A stretch of 64,000 bases of DNA, taken from assembly GCA_965205725.1 (NCBI GenBank), contig OZ242189.1, forward strand, positions 1,736,001 through 1,800,000. The letters are read 5' to 3'. This document shows positions 1 through 8,146 of this stretch, in pieces. The notes below the pieces were generated by a model. The model did no database searches. It had not been told where the DNA came from and saw nothing but the letters and a program-made list of their open reading frames with translations. Origin of the DNA: G965205725 sp965205725 (GTDB lineage Bacteria; Pseudomonadota; Gammaproteobacteria; Pseudomonadales; Halieaceae). Position 1 is the first letter of the stretch. Every line of letters begins with the position of its first letter. The translations under genes and the position numbers were made by a program.

Positions 1-13
1 AGTATCGGTTCAT

Positions 14-433
14 ATGTTGTGGGTCAAAGCCGCACATATTATTGCAGTGATCTGTTGGTTTGCTGGCATATTCTATCTGCCGCGCATATTGGTCTATTTT
101 GCTGCCAGCGATGATGCCAGAACAAGGGACAAGCTAGCCTCAATGGCGTCCAATCTCTATCGGTTTATAACACCTATTGCCGCTATCGCAGTGGTTCTGG
201 GGCTAGTGCTGGTAACTTTCAACCACGAATATTACATCTCAGCAAAATGGTTCTGGCTCAAACTCGTCACCGTTGGCGGCCTCCTCGCCTACCACTGGGT
301 TTGTGGCCGCTATGTTGCAGCAGTACGCGCAAATACCGACGAGCACAGCCATGTGTTTTTCCGGCTGTTCAACGAAATTCCTGTGATCTTCCTGTTGATT
401 ATTGTGATACTGGCGGTGGTCAAACCACTTTAG
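14..433 (+). CDS. hemJ: HemJ-type protoporphyrinogen IX oxidase
   Basis: Inner-membrane protein of the HemJ (UPF0093) family, which oxidises protoporphyrinogen IX to protoporphyrin IX late in heme synthesis. The 139-residue length is normal for the family. Four hydrophobic segments are visible (about residues 3-22, 50-70, 80-98 and 117-137). The family's N-terminal histidine lies in KAAHIIAVICWFAG, and the YLPR motif follows. A conserved lysine/histidine pair occurs in the third segment (KLVTVGGLLAYH). The gene sits 12 bp before a thiD-like gene and upstream of hemL and hemB, so the context is heme biosynthesis. The ATG at 14 is close to the window edge, so the promoter is not visible. The family assignment is firm; the enzymatic role is from established knowledge. 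Confidence 0.9.
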   Translation: MLWVKAAHIIAVICWFAGIFYLPRILVYFAASDDARTRDKLASMASNLYRFITPIAAIAVVLGLVLVTFNHEYYISAKWFWLKLVTVGGLLAYHWVCGRYVAAVRANTDEHSHVFFRLFNEIPVIFLLIIVILAVVKPL

Positions 434-445
434 CGAAGGATATCC

Positions 446-1216
446 ATGAGTCATAGCTGCCCTGTTGTCATGTGCGTTGCCGAGCTAGACCCCACTGGTG
501 GGGGAGGCATTGCTGCTGACATCGAAACCCTGGGCGCACTGGGTTGCCACTGCACTCCGATCATGAGCGCAATTAGCATCCAGGACACTCAAGACCTTAA
601 AGATTCTGCCGTGGTAGACAGTTTGTTACTTGTTGAGCAAATGCGTGCGGTACTTGAAGATATCGATGTGGCCGCCATTAAGCTGCACCAACTGGCCAGC
701 ACCAGTCATATTGAAAGTATTCACACTGTGCTGACAGACTACCCTCACTTGCCTGTAATCATAGACCCTGCATTGTGGTCTCTACCTGTCGAGGACGATT
801 TCTGCGATGCGCTTTGCACGCTACTCATTCCGCAGACAAGTTTGCTTCTATTGACCGCGGATGAAGCCTTCGCACTCAGTCGCGGGGCCGACAGCCTGAC
901 CGCGTGTGCCCATGAACTGTTGGAAAATGGCTGCGAGCATGTCTTGATTTCGAATGAACCTGACGCAAGTCGCCACTACTCTAGCCACCTCTATACAGAT
1001 ACCGGGCTCATACGGAGTTTTGAGTGGCAGAACCTGCCAAATAATTTTCTAGGAGCCGGCAGCACATTTGCGTCAGCCATTAGTGCGCATATTGCACAAG
1101 GCTGTGAGTTGCAAGCGGCCATTCTCCAGGCACAGGAATTCACTTGGCAGGCATTAGCAAACGCAAAGCGCCTTGGAATGGGGCGATTAGTCCCAAATCG
1201 CCTGGACCAAAAATAA
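446..1216 (+). CDS. Divergent ThiD-like phosphomethylpyrimidine kinase
   Basis: Ribokinase-fold protein of 256 residues, recognisable as a relative of ThiD (HMP / HMP-phosphate kinase of thiamine synthesis). Motifs are degenerate. The glycine-rich substrate loop reads ELDPTGGGGIAAD where ThiD normally has GSDSSGGAGIQAD. The C-terminal anion-hole motif reads GAGSTFASA where ThiD has GTGCTLSAA, so the usual catalytic cysteine is a serine. The TPN motif before the ATP site is also lost. A GAAGGA Shine-Dalgarno precedes the ATG. The gene lies between hemJ and hemL, the place where many gammaproteobacteria carry thiD (often with thiE) next to hemL; no thiE is seen here. It may be a weak HMP kinase, may have another substrate, or may act as a non-catalytic paralogue. 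Confidence 0.7.
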   Translation: MSHSCPVVMCVAELDPTGGGGIAADIETLGALGCHCTPIMSAISIQDTQDLKDSAVVDSLLLVEQMRAVLEDIDVAAIKLHQLASTSHIESIHTVLTDYPHLPVIIDPALWSLPVEDDFCDALCTLLIPQTSLLLLTADEAFALSRGADSLTACAHELLENGCEHVLISNEPDASRHYSSHLYTDTGLIRSFEWQNLPNNFLGAGSTFASAISAHIAQGCELQAAILQAQEFTWQALANAKRLGMGRLVPNRLDQK

Positions 1217-1292
1217 TAGAGAACTGGATATTCACAACTGGAGTCGCAATAATTCCGCTCCATAAACTCTTGAACGACAAAAATGCGTACCT

Positions 1293-2573
1293 ATGAGCAC
1301 TTCCCAAGAACTATTTAGCAAAGCGCAGTCCTGTATTCCCGGCGGAGTAAATTCACCGGTACGCGCATTCAAAGCAGTTGGAGGCACACCCGTTTTTGTG
1401 GAGCGCGCGGACGGCGCCTACATGTACGATGCAGAGGGAAAACGGTACATTGACTATGTGCTTTCCTGGGGCCCAATGCTGATGGGCCACAACCATACGC
1501 ACGTTCTCGAAGCAGTGACTCAACAGGCAACTAAGGGCCTTAGCTTTGGTACACCCACGGAGCTGGAAACCACAATGGCGCAACGCCTTTGCGGAATCCT
1601 ACCCAGCCTGGATCTCGTGCGGATGGTCAATTCGGGTACCGAAGCCACCATGAGTGCGATTCGATTGGCCCGCGGCTTCACGGGCCGGGATAAAATTATC
1701 AAATTTGAAGGGTGCTATCACGGTCACTCAGATTCACTGCTGATTAAGGCAGGCTCTGGCGCTTTGACACTGGGAATTCCAAGCTCGCCCGGCGTTCCTG
1801 CTGCGCTAGCCGAACACACGATTACGCTGACTTATAACAATCCAGAAGGCATCAAAGCAGCGTTTGCCGAATTCAGCGAAGACATTGCCTGCGTTATTGT
1901 CGAACCGATTGCAGGCAACATGAACTGCATTCCGCCATTGCCAGGATTTCTGGAAACTATTCGTGAGCACTGCACATCCTGTGGCAGCGTTTTGATTTTC
2001 GACGAAGTCATGACTGGATTTCGCTTCGGCCTGGAAGGCGCACAAGGCTATTTGGGCGTGAATCCCGACTTGACGACTCTGGGCAAGGTCATCGGTGGCG
2101 GCATGCCGGTCGGCGCTTTTGGTGGCCGCAAAGACATCATGGAACACATTGCACCACTTGGACCCGTCTACCAGGCGGGCACGCTGTCAGGCAACCCAGT
2201 TGCTATGGCAGCCGGGCTTGCTACGCTGGATGTTATTTCAGTGGACGGGTTTTATGAGCCAATGTTTCAACACACTGCAGCACTTTGTAAGGGTTTGGAA
2301 CACGTTGCAGCGTCTGCGGGCGTTCCTTTTACAACCAACCACATCGGTACCATGTTTGGCGGTTTCTTTACCGAAGCCAGCTCTGTTCATAATTATGAAC
2401 AAGTTATGGCCTGTGACACCGACCGCTTTAATCGCTTTTTCCATCTAATGCTGGACGCTGGAGTCTATCTTGCGCCGGCGCCCTATGAAGCCGGTTTCAT
2501 GTCTGCAGCTCACAGTGACAATGATATTCAAGCTACTATAGATGCTGCGGCCTCAGCCTTCGCCGCGCTCTGA
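1293..2573 (+). CDS. hemL: Glutamate-1-semialdehyde 2,1-aminomutase
   Basis: PLP-dependent class III aminotransferase-fold enzyme that converts glutamate-1-semialdehyde to 5-aminolevulinate, the committed tetrapyrrole precursor of the C5 pathway. At 426 residues it is full length. The N-terminus SKAQSCIPGGVNSPVRAF is diagnostic. The PLP region DEVMTGFR and the Schiff-base lysine in TTLGKVIGGGMPVGAFGG are present, as is the YQAGTLSGNPVAMAAG motif. It is followed 16 bp later by hemB, whose product uses the ALA made here. The two are very likely co-transcribed. Confidence 0.97.
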   Translation: MSTSQELFSKAQSCIPGGVNSPVRAFKAVGGTPVFVERADGAYMYDAEGKRYIDYVLSWGPMLMGHNHTHVLEAVTQQATKGLSFGTPTELETTMAQRLCGILPSLDLVRMVNSGTEATMSAIRLARGFTGRDKIIKFEGCYHGHSDSLLIKAGSGALTLGIPSSPGVPAALAEHTITLTYNNPEGIKAAFAEFSEDIACVIVEPIAGNMNCIPPLPGFLETIREHCTSCGSVLIFDEVMTGFRFGLEGAQGYLGVNPDLTTLGKVIGGGMPVGAFGGRKDIMEHIAPLGPVYQAGTLSGNPVAMAAGLATLDVISVDGFYEPMFQHTAALCKGLEHVAASAGVPFTTNHIGTMFGGFFTEASSVHNYEQVMACDTDRFNRFFHLMLDAGVYLAPAPYEAGFMSAAHSDNDIQATIDAAASAFAAL

Positions 2574-2589
2574 TTGAGGACCTATATAC

Positions 2590-3597
2590 ATGCCAACCAA
2601 TCTGCATAGAGCACCATACCCGCAGACTCGCATGCGCCGCTTGCGCAGCCGTGAAAGCACTCGCAGACTGGTAAGAGAAAGCACTCTGTCTGTGGATGAT
2701 TTTATCTATCCCATGTTTGTGCTCGACGGCAATAACGAACGAGAAAGCGTGCCCTCTATGCCGAAAATTGAGCGCTTGAGTATCGATTTATTGGTAGCAG
2801 AAGCAAAAGTGTTGAGGGATCTTGGCATTCCTTCTATCGCGCTGTTTCCTGTGGTCGAATCACACAAGAAGTCCGAGCATGCTGAAGAAGCATATAACCC
2901 CAACGGCCTGGTGCCGAATGCCGTCAAAGCTCTTAAAGACTCCGTGCCTGAAATAGCTGTAATGACTGACATCGCGCTAGACCCCTACACCAGTCACGGC
3001 CAGGATGGACTGATCGACCAGGATGGCTACGTGCTCAATGACGAGACGATTGAAGTGCTCGTGCAACAGGCACTTTGTCACGCCGCCGCAGGCGTCGACA
3101 TCGTCGCGCCCTCGGATATGATGGATGGTCGGGTTGGTGCGCTGCGCTGCGCGCTGGAAACAGGCCAGCATAGAAACACGTTAATCATGGCGTATTCCGC
3201 GAAGTATGCCTCCTCGTACTATGGACCATTTCGCGATGCAGTAGGCTCGGCCGAAAATATCAAGGGTGGCAACAAACAAAGCTATCAAATGGACCCTGCC
3301 AATCTGGAAGAGGCGATCCACGAATGCGCTCTCGACCTGCAGGAAGGCGCAGATATGATTATGGTTAAGCCCGGAATGCCATATCTGGATGTAGTCCGCC
3401 GAGTTAAAGACGCTCTGGGCGCTCCCACCTTCGCCTATCAAGTCAGCGGTGAATATGCCATGCACCAGGCAGCCTTTCAGAACGGCTGGCTGGAGCCTGA
3501 ACCAGTGATACTTGAATCGCTACTCGCTTTCAAACGCGCTGGCTGCAACGGCATTCTCACCTATTTCGCCAAACAGGCAGCTCTGCTATTAAAGTAA
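2590..3597 (+). CDS. hemB: Delta-aminolevulinic acid dehydratase (porphobilinogen synthase)
   Basis: Condenses two ALA molecules to porphobilinogen in the cytosol. The 335-residue length is typical. Both active-site lysines are visible: Lys205 in MAYSAKYASSYYGPFRDA and Lys260 in MIMVKPGMPYLDVV. The catalytic zinc-cysteine cluster of zinc-type enzymes is absent from the expected loop (DIALDPYTSHGQDGLID), which instead looks like the Mg-dependent type, as in Pseudomonas. A GATTGAGGA ribosome-binding site overlaps the end of hemL, so translation is probably coupled. Confidence in identity is very high; the metal type is inferred from the loop. Confidence 0.97.
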   Translation: MPTNLHRAPYPQTRMRRLRSRESTRRLVRESTLSVDDFIYPMFVLDGNNERESVPSMPKIERLSIDLLVAEAKVLRDLGIPSIALFPVVESHKKSEHAEEAYNPNGLVPNAVKALKDSVPEIAVMTDIALDPYTSHGQDGLIDQDGYVLNDETIEVLVQQALCHAAAGVDIVAPSDMMDGRVGALRCALETGQHRNTLIMAYSAKYASSYYGPFRDAVGSAENIKGGNKQSYQMDPANLEEAIHECALDLQEGADMIMVKPGMPYLDVVRRVKDALGAPTFAYQVSGEYAMHQAAFQNGWLEPEPVILESLLAFKRAGCNGILTYFAKQAALLLK

Positions 3598-3605
3598 ATA
3601 AAACT

Positions 3606-4226
3606 ATGCGTGCACTAACCTGTTTGTTATTGCTCTGTCTCAGCAACACTGGCAGTGCAATGTGCAACTGCATTTGGAAAGGTTCGTTTACACAGGTGCA
3701 AACGGATGCCGATTTGGTTATTTCCGGAACCGTCCTCAGCAGTAAGGGAAACTCTGTGGATATAAAAATAGAACAGATACTGCGCGGTAAAGAGTTTCAG
3801 GAAGAAATCAGAGTTTGGATGAACCCCGGAGAACTCTGTCGCCCGGAAGTTGACGAGTTTTCCGATAGCAGCCAATGGGTCATGGCGCTTCATCAAATAA
3901 ATGAGCACAACTCTGGTGACTTCAACCCCAACACGCCCAACATCAGCACAGGTCGAATTGGCGACTATAGCCTGTCAATTTGCGGCGGCTACTGGTTAAG
4001 CAGGAAAGACAATCTGGTTACCGGCAATCTTGCCGCTGGCACTCGTTGGGATCGAGACCCAAAAATGTCACCGGTAATCCTCGGTCTGGTAGCAGCCTTC
4101 GTCCGCGGAGATATCGATGAAAAAAACCTCAGGGAAGCCGCTATCGCAGACCCCGCATTGCAGGAACTGCAATTGGAAACACGTCTTTTTCTGCGACGAG
4201 AAAATAGAAAGTCAGGCTTTGAGTAA
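3606..4226 (+). CDS. Exported protein of unknown function with Cys-X-Cys mature N-terminus
   Basis: I do not recognise a named family. The first 18 residues (MRALTCLLLLCLSNTGSA) are a signal peptide ending in an Ala-X-Ala-like site. The mature protein would begin MCNCIWKGSF. A C-X-C at the extreme mature N-terminus followed by a beta-rich segment (ADLVISGTVLS..., VDIKIEQILRG) resembles the NTR/TIMP-like arrangement, in which such cysteines form disulfides. Further cysteines at GELCRPE and SICGGYW fit a disulfide-bonded periplasmic protein. It lies 8 bp after hemB and converges with the Nudix gene, overlapping its end by 15 bp. The TIMP-like comparison is only a pattern resemblance. Confidence 0.65.
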   Translation: MRALTCLLLLCLSNTGSAMCNCIWKGSFTQVQTDADLVISGTVLSSKGNSVDIKIEQILRGKEFQEEIRVWMNPGELCRPEVDEFSDSSQWVMALHQINEHNSGDFNPNTPNISTGRIGDYSLSICGGYWLSRKDNLVTGNLAAGTRWDRDPKMSPVILGLVAAFVRGDIDEKNLREAAIADPALQELQLETRLFLRRENRKSGFE

Positions 4227-4799
4227 CCCCAAAAACTCGTCCAGCATCATCAGCGACAAACCCCAAATTTGGCGCCCCTCATACCTGTAGCAGGGTAAAG
4301 GTATCTCCATACCATTGCGATTCCAGGTCATTTTCTCTCGGTTTTTTCGCTCTAGCAAATACGCCAGAGGCACCCATACAACTTCGGCAACTTCGTAATT
4401 CAGGGTAAAATTGACCTCCCTATCCAATCGAAATATATAAGGGCTTACTATCATTGGGCGCTTTTTAATTTGGGGATGAGTCATAATTTCTGACAGTCTG
4501 CCAATACAGGGGTCAGCCGCTCCCAGGCTGAGACCTATCTCTTCCTCAGTCTCGCGTACCGCGACATCAAACCCATGCCGGTCTACTGAGTCCATCTGTC
4601 CGCCGGGGAATGCCATATGCCCCGACCAGGGATCACCATCGCATTCTGCACGCTTTATCATTAGAATGCGCATTTCCGCCTGCATCTCCTGCAATATGAT
4701 GGCTACCGCTGACCGCTTTAACAGGGGTCGGATGAGCTTCTTGCGGGGTTTATAACGTGACAGGACACGCTCTACGTGCTGCAACTGGGTTTTAGACAC
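4212..4799 (-). CDS. Nudix hydrolase, CoA pyrophosphatase type
   Basis: 195-residue Nudix protein. The CoA-pyrophosphatase signature is visible: MLIKRAECDGDPWSGHMAFPGG (UPF0035-type motif) leading into the Nudix box, which ends in RETEEEIGLS with the metal-binding glutamates. Members hydrolyse CoA and related pyrophosphates. The start used is a GTG at 4799; the first plausible ATG would remove much of the N-terminal helix. The start lies close to and divergent from the TonB-receptor gene, so the two share a short promoter region. Its 3' end overlaps the end of the exported-protein gene convergently. Confidence 0.85.
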   Translation of the reverse strand: MSKTQLQHVERVLSRYKPRKKLIRPLLKRSAVAIILQEMQAEMRILMIKRAECDGDPWSGHMAFPGGQMDSVDRHGFDVAVRETEEEIGLSLGAADPCIGRLSEIMTHPQIKKRPMIVSPYIFRLDREVNFTLNYEVAEVVWVPLAYLLERKNREKMTWNRNGMEIPLPCYRYEGRQIWGLSLMMLDEFLGLLKA

Positions 4800-4859
4800 T
4801 GGGTAACTCGGCTCTCTTTATTGATAAGGCTGGGCAACTCAATTAAGCCATCTAGCCTG

Positions 4860-6776
4860 ATGGGACACAAGCTCGCCCTTTGCGTCAAAGGGCTGGCATT
4901 GTGCTTGATAAGCTCTAATGTGTTGGCGGAAGAGTCTTTTTTTGAAAAACAACTTGCGCTTAGCGCGCTGGAACAGTTGCGCGAACGCGGCATCCACAAC
5001 GACCTGCTTACCTCTTACCTCTACGACTTCAGCCAGGATAAGGCCATAAGCATTGAGGAAATGCCGATCAATCTACCCTTCAACGGACAAGGTCAAGGCT
5101 ACATCAACACAAATTTCCTGATCAAAGAACTCATTGTCGAGGACATTACATTACGCGGCCCCTACTATGCCGGACACGGAGATTTCACGGGTGCCGGCTC
5201 ACTAGAGCTTTTTTATCGCCAACGGCCGGGCAGCCACCAGCTCACGATGGGTCTCGGCGCAGACGCCTTCCATCATCTGATCGCCAATGGCGCGTTTGAA
5301 GCGGGCGAGACCAACGTCGTTTACGGCATCGAAACAATTGGACAGGATATCGATGCAGATTTACGCAACTCCTCCGCCGCCAACGGCAGCGACAACGCTG
5401 CAATAAAGATCTACGGCGGTAGCGAACTCAGAGGCTATCAAGTGAACTTTATGGCTCACGAAGCCGACTGGGAATCGGAAAGCCCGCAGACCATTGACAG
5501 AGACAACCTAAACAATGACGGCCAGGAGAATTTACTGGACGCTTTCGCCCAAGAAGACTCCCACCGCTACAGCATTTCTGGCAACGGCTGGAGCGGAGAC
5601 TCGAAACATCGCTGGAATTACAGCGCCTACGCCATCGACTACAGCTCCATTCTCGATCTGGAATTCGTTACTGTCGACAGCCGCAGTCTGCGTATCGAGC
5701 CAATCCAGCGGCGAGATGAACGACTTGTGCTAGGTGGCAGCTTAAGTCACGATTGGTTTTTCACCCGTTGGGGGCATCATCAACTCGGTATCGAAGCTCG
5801 CGCTGACGCACTGGAAGATGTGGGCCTCGGCGACGTAAATATCCAGTCAACCAACCTTAACAATGGCGACGCTGACCTTTATACCAGCGCCCTGTTTTAC
5901 AGCAATCAGTACCAGTGGAACGATTGGCTCCGACATGAGCTAGGCCTGAGAATCGACACGCTGGATATCGACGCAGATGAGGGACTGGAGCTCGACTATG
6001 ATCGAAACTCGGACCAGCGTTTTAGTCCTAAACTGTCGATAATTGCCAATCCCAATGAAAACCTTGAACTGTTCTTCCATGCGGGCAAAGGCATAAGCAG
6101 CAATGATGGGCGTTACTCGTTTCGCGGTATCAACACAAGCCGCAGCAAGAGCAACCCGCCAGAACAAGTAAGGCCTCTCGGGTCGGTAAAAGCCATTGAC
6201 CTTGGCTTCACTACGCGCCTGCTGAATGAGCGTGCAATATTCAGCGGCAGCCTTTGGCACCGCGAAGCAGAATATGAACTCGCCGCCCGTAATGCGCAGG
6301 TTGAATTGAGGCCTAGCGAGAGAGACGGTTTTGAATTTCGCTTTCTTTACCAGCCAAATGAGCGAATTTACCTGGATTTAGCCGCAGCTTTCAGCGAAGC
6401 CAGATTTACAGACGAGGACCCACGCGGTGATCATATTCCAGGGAGTACGGAGCAATTAGCTACTTTAGCCCTCGGTTATCTGGGAGATCGCTTCTATGTC
6501 AACATCGATGCGCTCTACTTGGGGCCCAGCCCCTTCCTGGAGGACAACACTGCAGAGACCGAGGCAGTAACTTCGGTTGATGTATATGTTGGCGGTAATC
6601 TCAGTAAAAGCCTCACGATTGAACTGCAAATACTCAATATTGCTGACAATGACCGAAGCAATTCGGATGTCTCTTTCATTGACCGCGTCGCTGCTGCCGA
6701 GGCATTTGTTGATGAACTGTACTACAGCCCGGTTCCCGCCCGAACTCTGCGAGTCTACCTCAGATATTATTTGTAA
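4860..6776 (+). CDS. TonB-dependent receptor with shortened plug domain
   Basis: Outer-membrane beta-barrel protein. I place the start at the ATG at 4860 (638 residues), because it begins a clear signal peptide (MGHKLALCVKGLALCLISSNVLA); the frame is open upstream to 4776, inside the Nudix gene region. The segment EEMPINLPFNGQGQGYINTNFLI followed by RGPYYAGHGDFTGAG matches the second half of the plug in receptors that carry VDGxPVNxPSHAHGQGY...GPYYARYGDF. The first half of the plug, including the TonB box and the RGF/PG motifs, is missing. The rest is an alternating barrel ending in the aromatic TLRVYLRYYL. The substrate is unknown. A sigma-factor gene follows, but no N-terminal signalling domain is present. 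Confidence 0.85.
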   Translation: MGHKLALCVKGLALCLISSNVLAEESFFEKQLALSALEQLRERGIHNDLLTSYLYDFSQDKAISIEEMPINLPFNGQGQGYINTNFLIKELIVEDITLRGPYYAGHGDFTGAGSLELFYRQRPGSHQLTMGLGADAFHHLIANGAFEAGETNVVYGIETIGQDIDADLRNSSAANGSDNAAIKIYGGSELRGYQVNFMAHEADWESESPQTIDRDNLNNDGQENLLDAFAQEDSHRYSISGNGWSGDSKHRWNYSAYAIDYSSILDLEFVTVDSRSLRIEPIQRRDERLVLGGSLSHDWFFTRWGHHQLGIEARADALEDVGLGDVNIQSTNLNNGDADLYTSALFYSNQYQWNDWLRHELGLRIDTLDIDADEGLELDYDRNSDQRFSPKLSIIANPNENLELFFHAGKGISSNDGRYSFRGINTSRSKSNPPEQVRPLGSVKAIDLGFTTRLLNERAIFSGSLWHREAEYELAARNAQVELRPSERDGFEFRFLYQPNERIYLDLAAAFSEARFTDEDPRGDHIPGSTEQLATLALGYLGDRFYVNIDALYLGPSPFLEDNTAETEAVTSVDVYVGGNLSKSLTIELQILNIADNDRSNSDVSFIDRVAAAEAFVDELYYSPVPARTLRVYLRYYL

Positions 6777-6940
6777 ATAATGCGTCAACCCCAAGAACGC
6801 CAGTGCGTTATAGGCTCAGTAAGGGACGCCTGCGTCACTGTGATAGTATGCTTGCGCTAAGCAAAGGTCAGCCGGTAGTGTACTGGCGACTGCAAACATC
6901 AGATGACAGTGGAGACAAGGTTCTGGATAAGCAGAGCGCC

Positions 6941-7471
6941 ATGAACCGATTTCTGCGCGATGTCGAACGCCGTGGCTTGAGAATGGCGGAGATGTCCACT
7001 GGAAATCGGGACGATGCGCTGGAAATTGTGCAGGACACAATGATGGGACTGGTCAGACGCTACATTGACCGCCCAGAAGACGAATGGACCCCCCTTTTTT
7101 ATCGCATTCTGCAGAGTCGGATAACCGATTTTCACCGACGCCGCATGGTGCGTAGACGAGTGATGACAATGATGCCCTGGAACTCATCAGAGGATTCTGA
7201 TGATTATCCAGACCTAATCGACAGCGCGACCGTCGGCGAAACGGAAAACCCGGTACAAGAGATACAAAGGGACGCAGCAACACAGGAAATGATTGCAGCA
7301 ATAAAACGCTTGCCCACACGGCAGCAGCAGGCGTTTATGCTGAGAGCATGGGAAGGTATGTCGGTTGAGGAAACCGCCAATGTCATGTCCTGTAGCCAGG
7401 GTAGCGTAAAAACGCATTACTCAAGGGCTCTAAAAAGTCTGCAAAAGCAGTTAGAGGGTGTGAGGCCATGA
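6941..7471 (+). CDS. ECF RNA polymerase sigma factor
   Basis: Extracytoplasmic-function sigma factor of about 176 residues. Region 2 is visible as TGNRDDALEIVQDTMMGLVRRY, followed by WTPLFYRILQSRITDFHRRR. Region 4 is LPTRQQQAFMLRAWEGMSVEETANVMSCSQGSVKTHYSRAL, a complete helix-turn-helix. The frame is open upstream (GTG 6803, ATG 6848). I prefer ATG 6941 because region 2 begins right after it and the resulting length fits. It resembles the Pseudomonas SbrI group, which is paired with a membrane anti-sigma partner. Its stop overlaps the next ATG (ATGA), so the downstream protein is probably translationally coupled. Confidence 0.9.
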   Translation: MNRFLRDVERRGLRMAEMSTGNRDDALEIVQDTMMGLVRRYIDRPEDEWTPLFYRILQSRITDFHRRRMVRRRVMTMMPWNSSEDSDDYPDLIDSATVGETENPVQEIQRDAATQEMIAAIKRLPTRQQQAFMLRAWEGMSVEETANVMSCSQGSVKTHYSRALKSLQKQLEGVRP

Positions 7472-7860
7472 ATGAAGCCAATTATAAAGTCGGCCCAATG
7501 ACAGAAGGGGATATCGAGCAATTGGCTCGGCGTGCCCTCGATGAAAGCGTCGCTGCTGTGGATGCCAATACATTGTCGCGCCTGAATCAGGCTCGTCACC
7601 TCGCTTTCGAAGACAGTGCAAAACCGGCTTTCTGGCGCGGATGGATTCCAGCCACAGCCTCAGCCTGCGCTGCTATAGCGCTGGCACTGGCTATTGCGTT
7701 ACCTGCGACTATGCACCAGGTTGCGCAGCCCACGGATAAATCTCTGATCATGCCCGCGCTAACCGAAGAAGTCAGTTTGGCTGCGTTGGAAGACAAGGAA
7801 ATGCTGGAAGACCTCGACATGATGTTGTGGTTGATTGAAGTGGAGAACCATGCGAGCTAG
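7468..7860 (+). CDS. DUF3619-like membrane protein, probable anti-sigma factor
   Basis: 130 residues with an N-terminal cytosolic part (LARRALDESVAAVDANTLSRLNQARHLAF), a pattern typical of DUF3619 proteins. One transmembrane helix follows at about residues 56-78 (ATASACAAIALALAIALPA), then a short acidic external tail. Its start overlaps the sigma factor stop in an ATGA arrangement. Genes of this type directly follow SbrI-like sigma factors, so a role in holding the sigma factor at the membrane is likely; that role is inferred from position and topology. The 3' end overlaps the next start by 11 bp. Confidence 0.75.
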   Translation: MNEANYKVGPMTEGDIEQLARRALDESVAAVDANTLSRLNQARHLAFEDSAKPAFWRGWIPATASACAAIALALAIALPATMHQVAQPTDKSLIMPALTEEVSLAALEDKEMLEDLDMMLWLIEVENHAS

Positions 7861-8146
7861 AGAGTTAACGCTTGCCCTGTGTCTGTTTTTAACCACGTCA
7901 ACAATCACCGCCAAAGAGGAAGAAATACCGCCACTGGAGTTGCTTGGATTTATTGCGGACTTTAGTGATGAGGAAGATGGTTGGGTGGATCCAGGGGAGA
8001 TAGAGGGCCTATTTAACTTAGAAAGTACCGACGAAAACAGCACCGACGAAAACAGTACCGACGAAAACGGTGCAAACAAAGGGAAAGGGACGGCAATCGA
8101 GAGCAGTGATTTCGATACGCCTCAAAATGATGAAAGCAGGGAATAG
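7850..8146 (+). CDS. Small exported acidic protein in the sigma-factor operon
   Basis: 98 residues if started at ATG 7850, which has GTGGAG just upstream and begins a signal peptide (MRARELTLALCLFLTTSTITA). The core PPLELLGFIADFSDEEDGWVDPGEIEGL matches the short 'leucine-rich, DGxWxDP' pattern commonly seen between DUF3619 and DUF3106 genes; I know no function for it. The C-terminal half is a low-complexity tail. It contains three exact or nearly exact 15-bp tandem repeats (8024-8068) encoding S-T-D-E-N three times. The gene overlaps both neighbours, so it belongs to the operon. Confidence 0.7.
   Translation: MRARELTLALCLFLTTSTITAKEEEIPPLELLGFIADFSDEEDGWVDPGEIEGLFNLESTDENSTDENSTDENGANKGKGTAIESSDFDTPQNDESRE
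8024..8068 (+). repeat. 15-bp tandem repeat, three copies, inside a coding frame
   Basis: Unit AGTACCGACGAAAAC with one variable base, repeated at 8024-8038, 8039-8053 and 8054-8068. The unit length is a multiple of three, so copy-number change would lengthen or shorten the STDEN tail without a frameshift. Confidence 0.9.

Noticed and set aside
4860..7860. FecA-FecR-FecI type surface signalling between the TonB receptor and the sigma factor
   Set aside because: The receptor lacks an N-terminal signalling domain, and the membrane protein after the sigma factor is DUF3619-like, not FecR-like.
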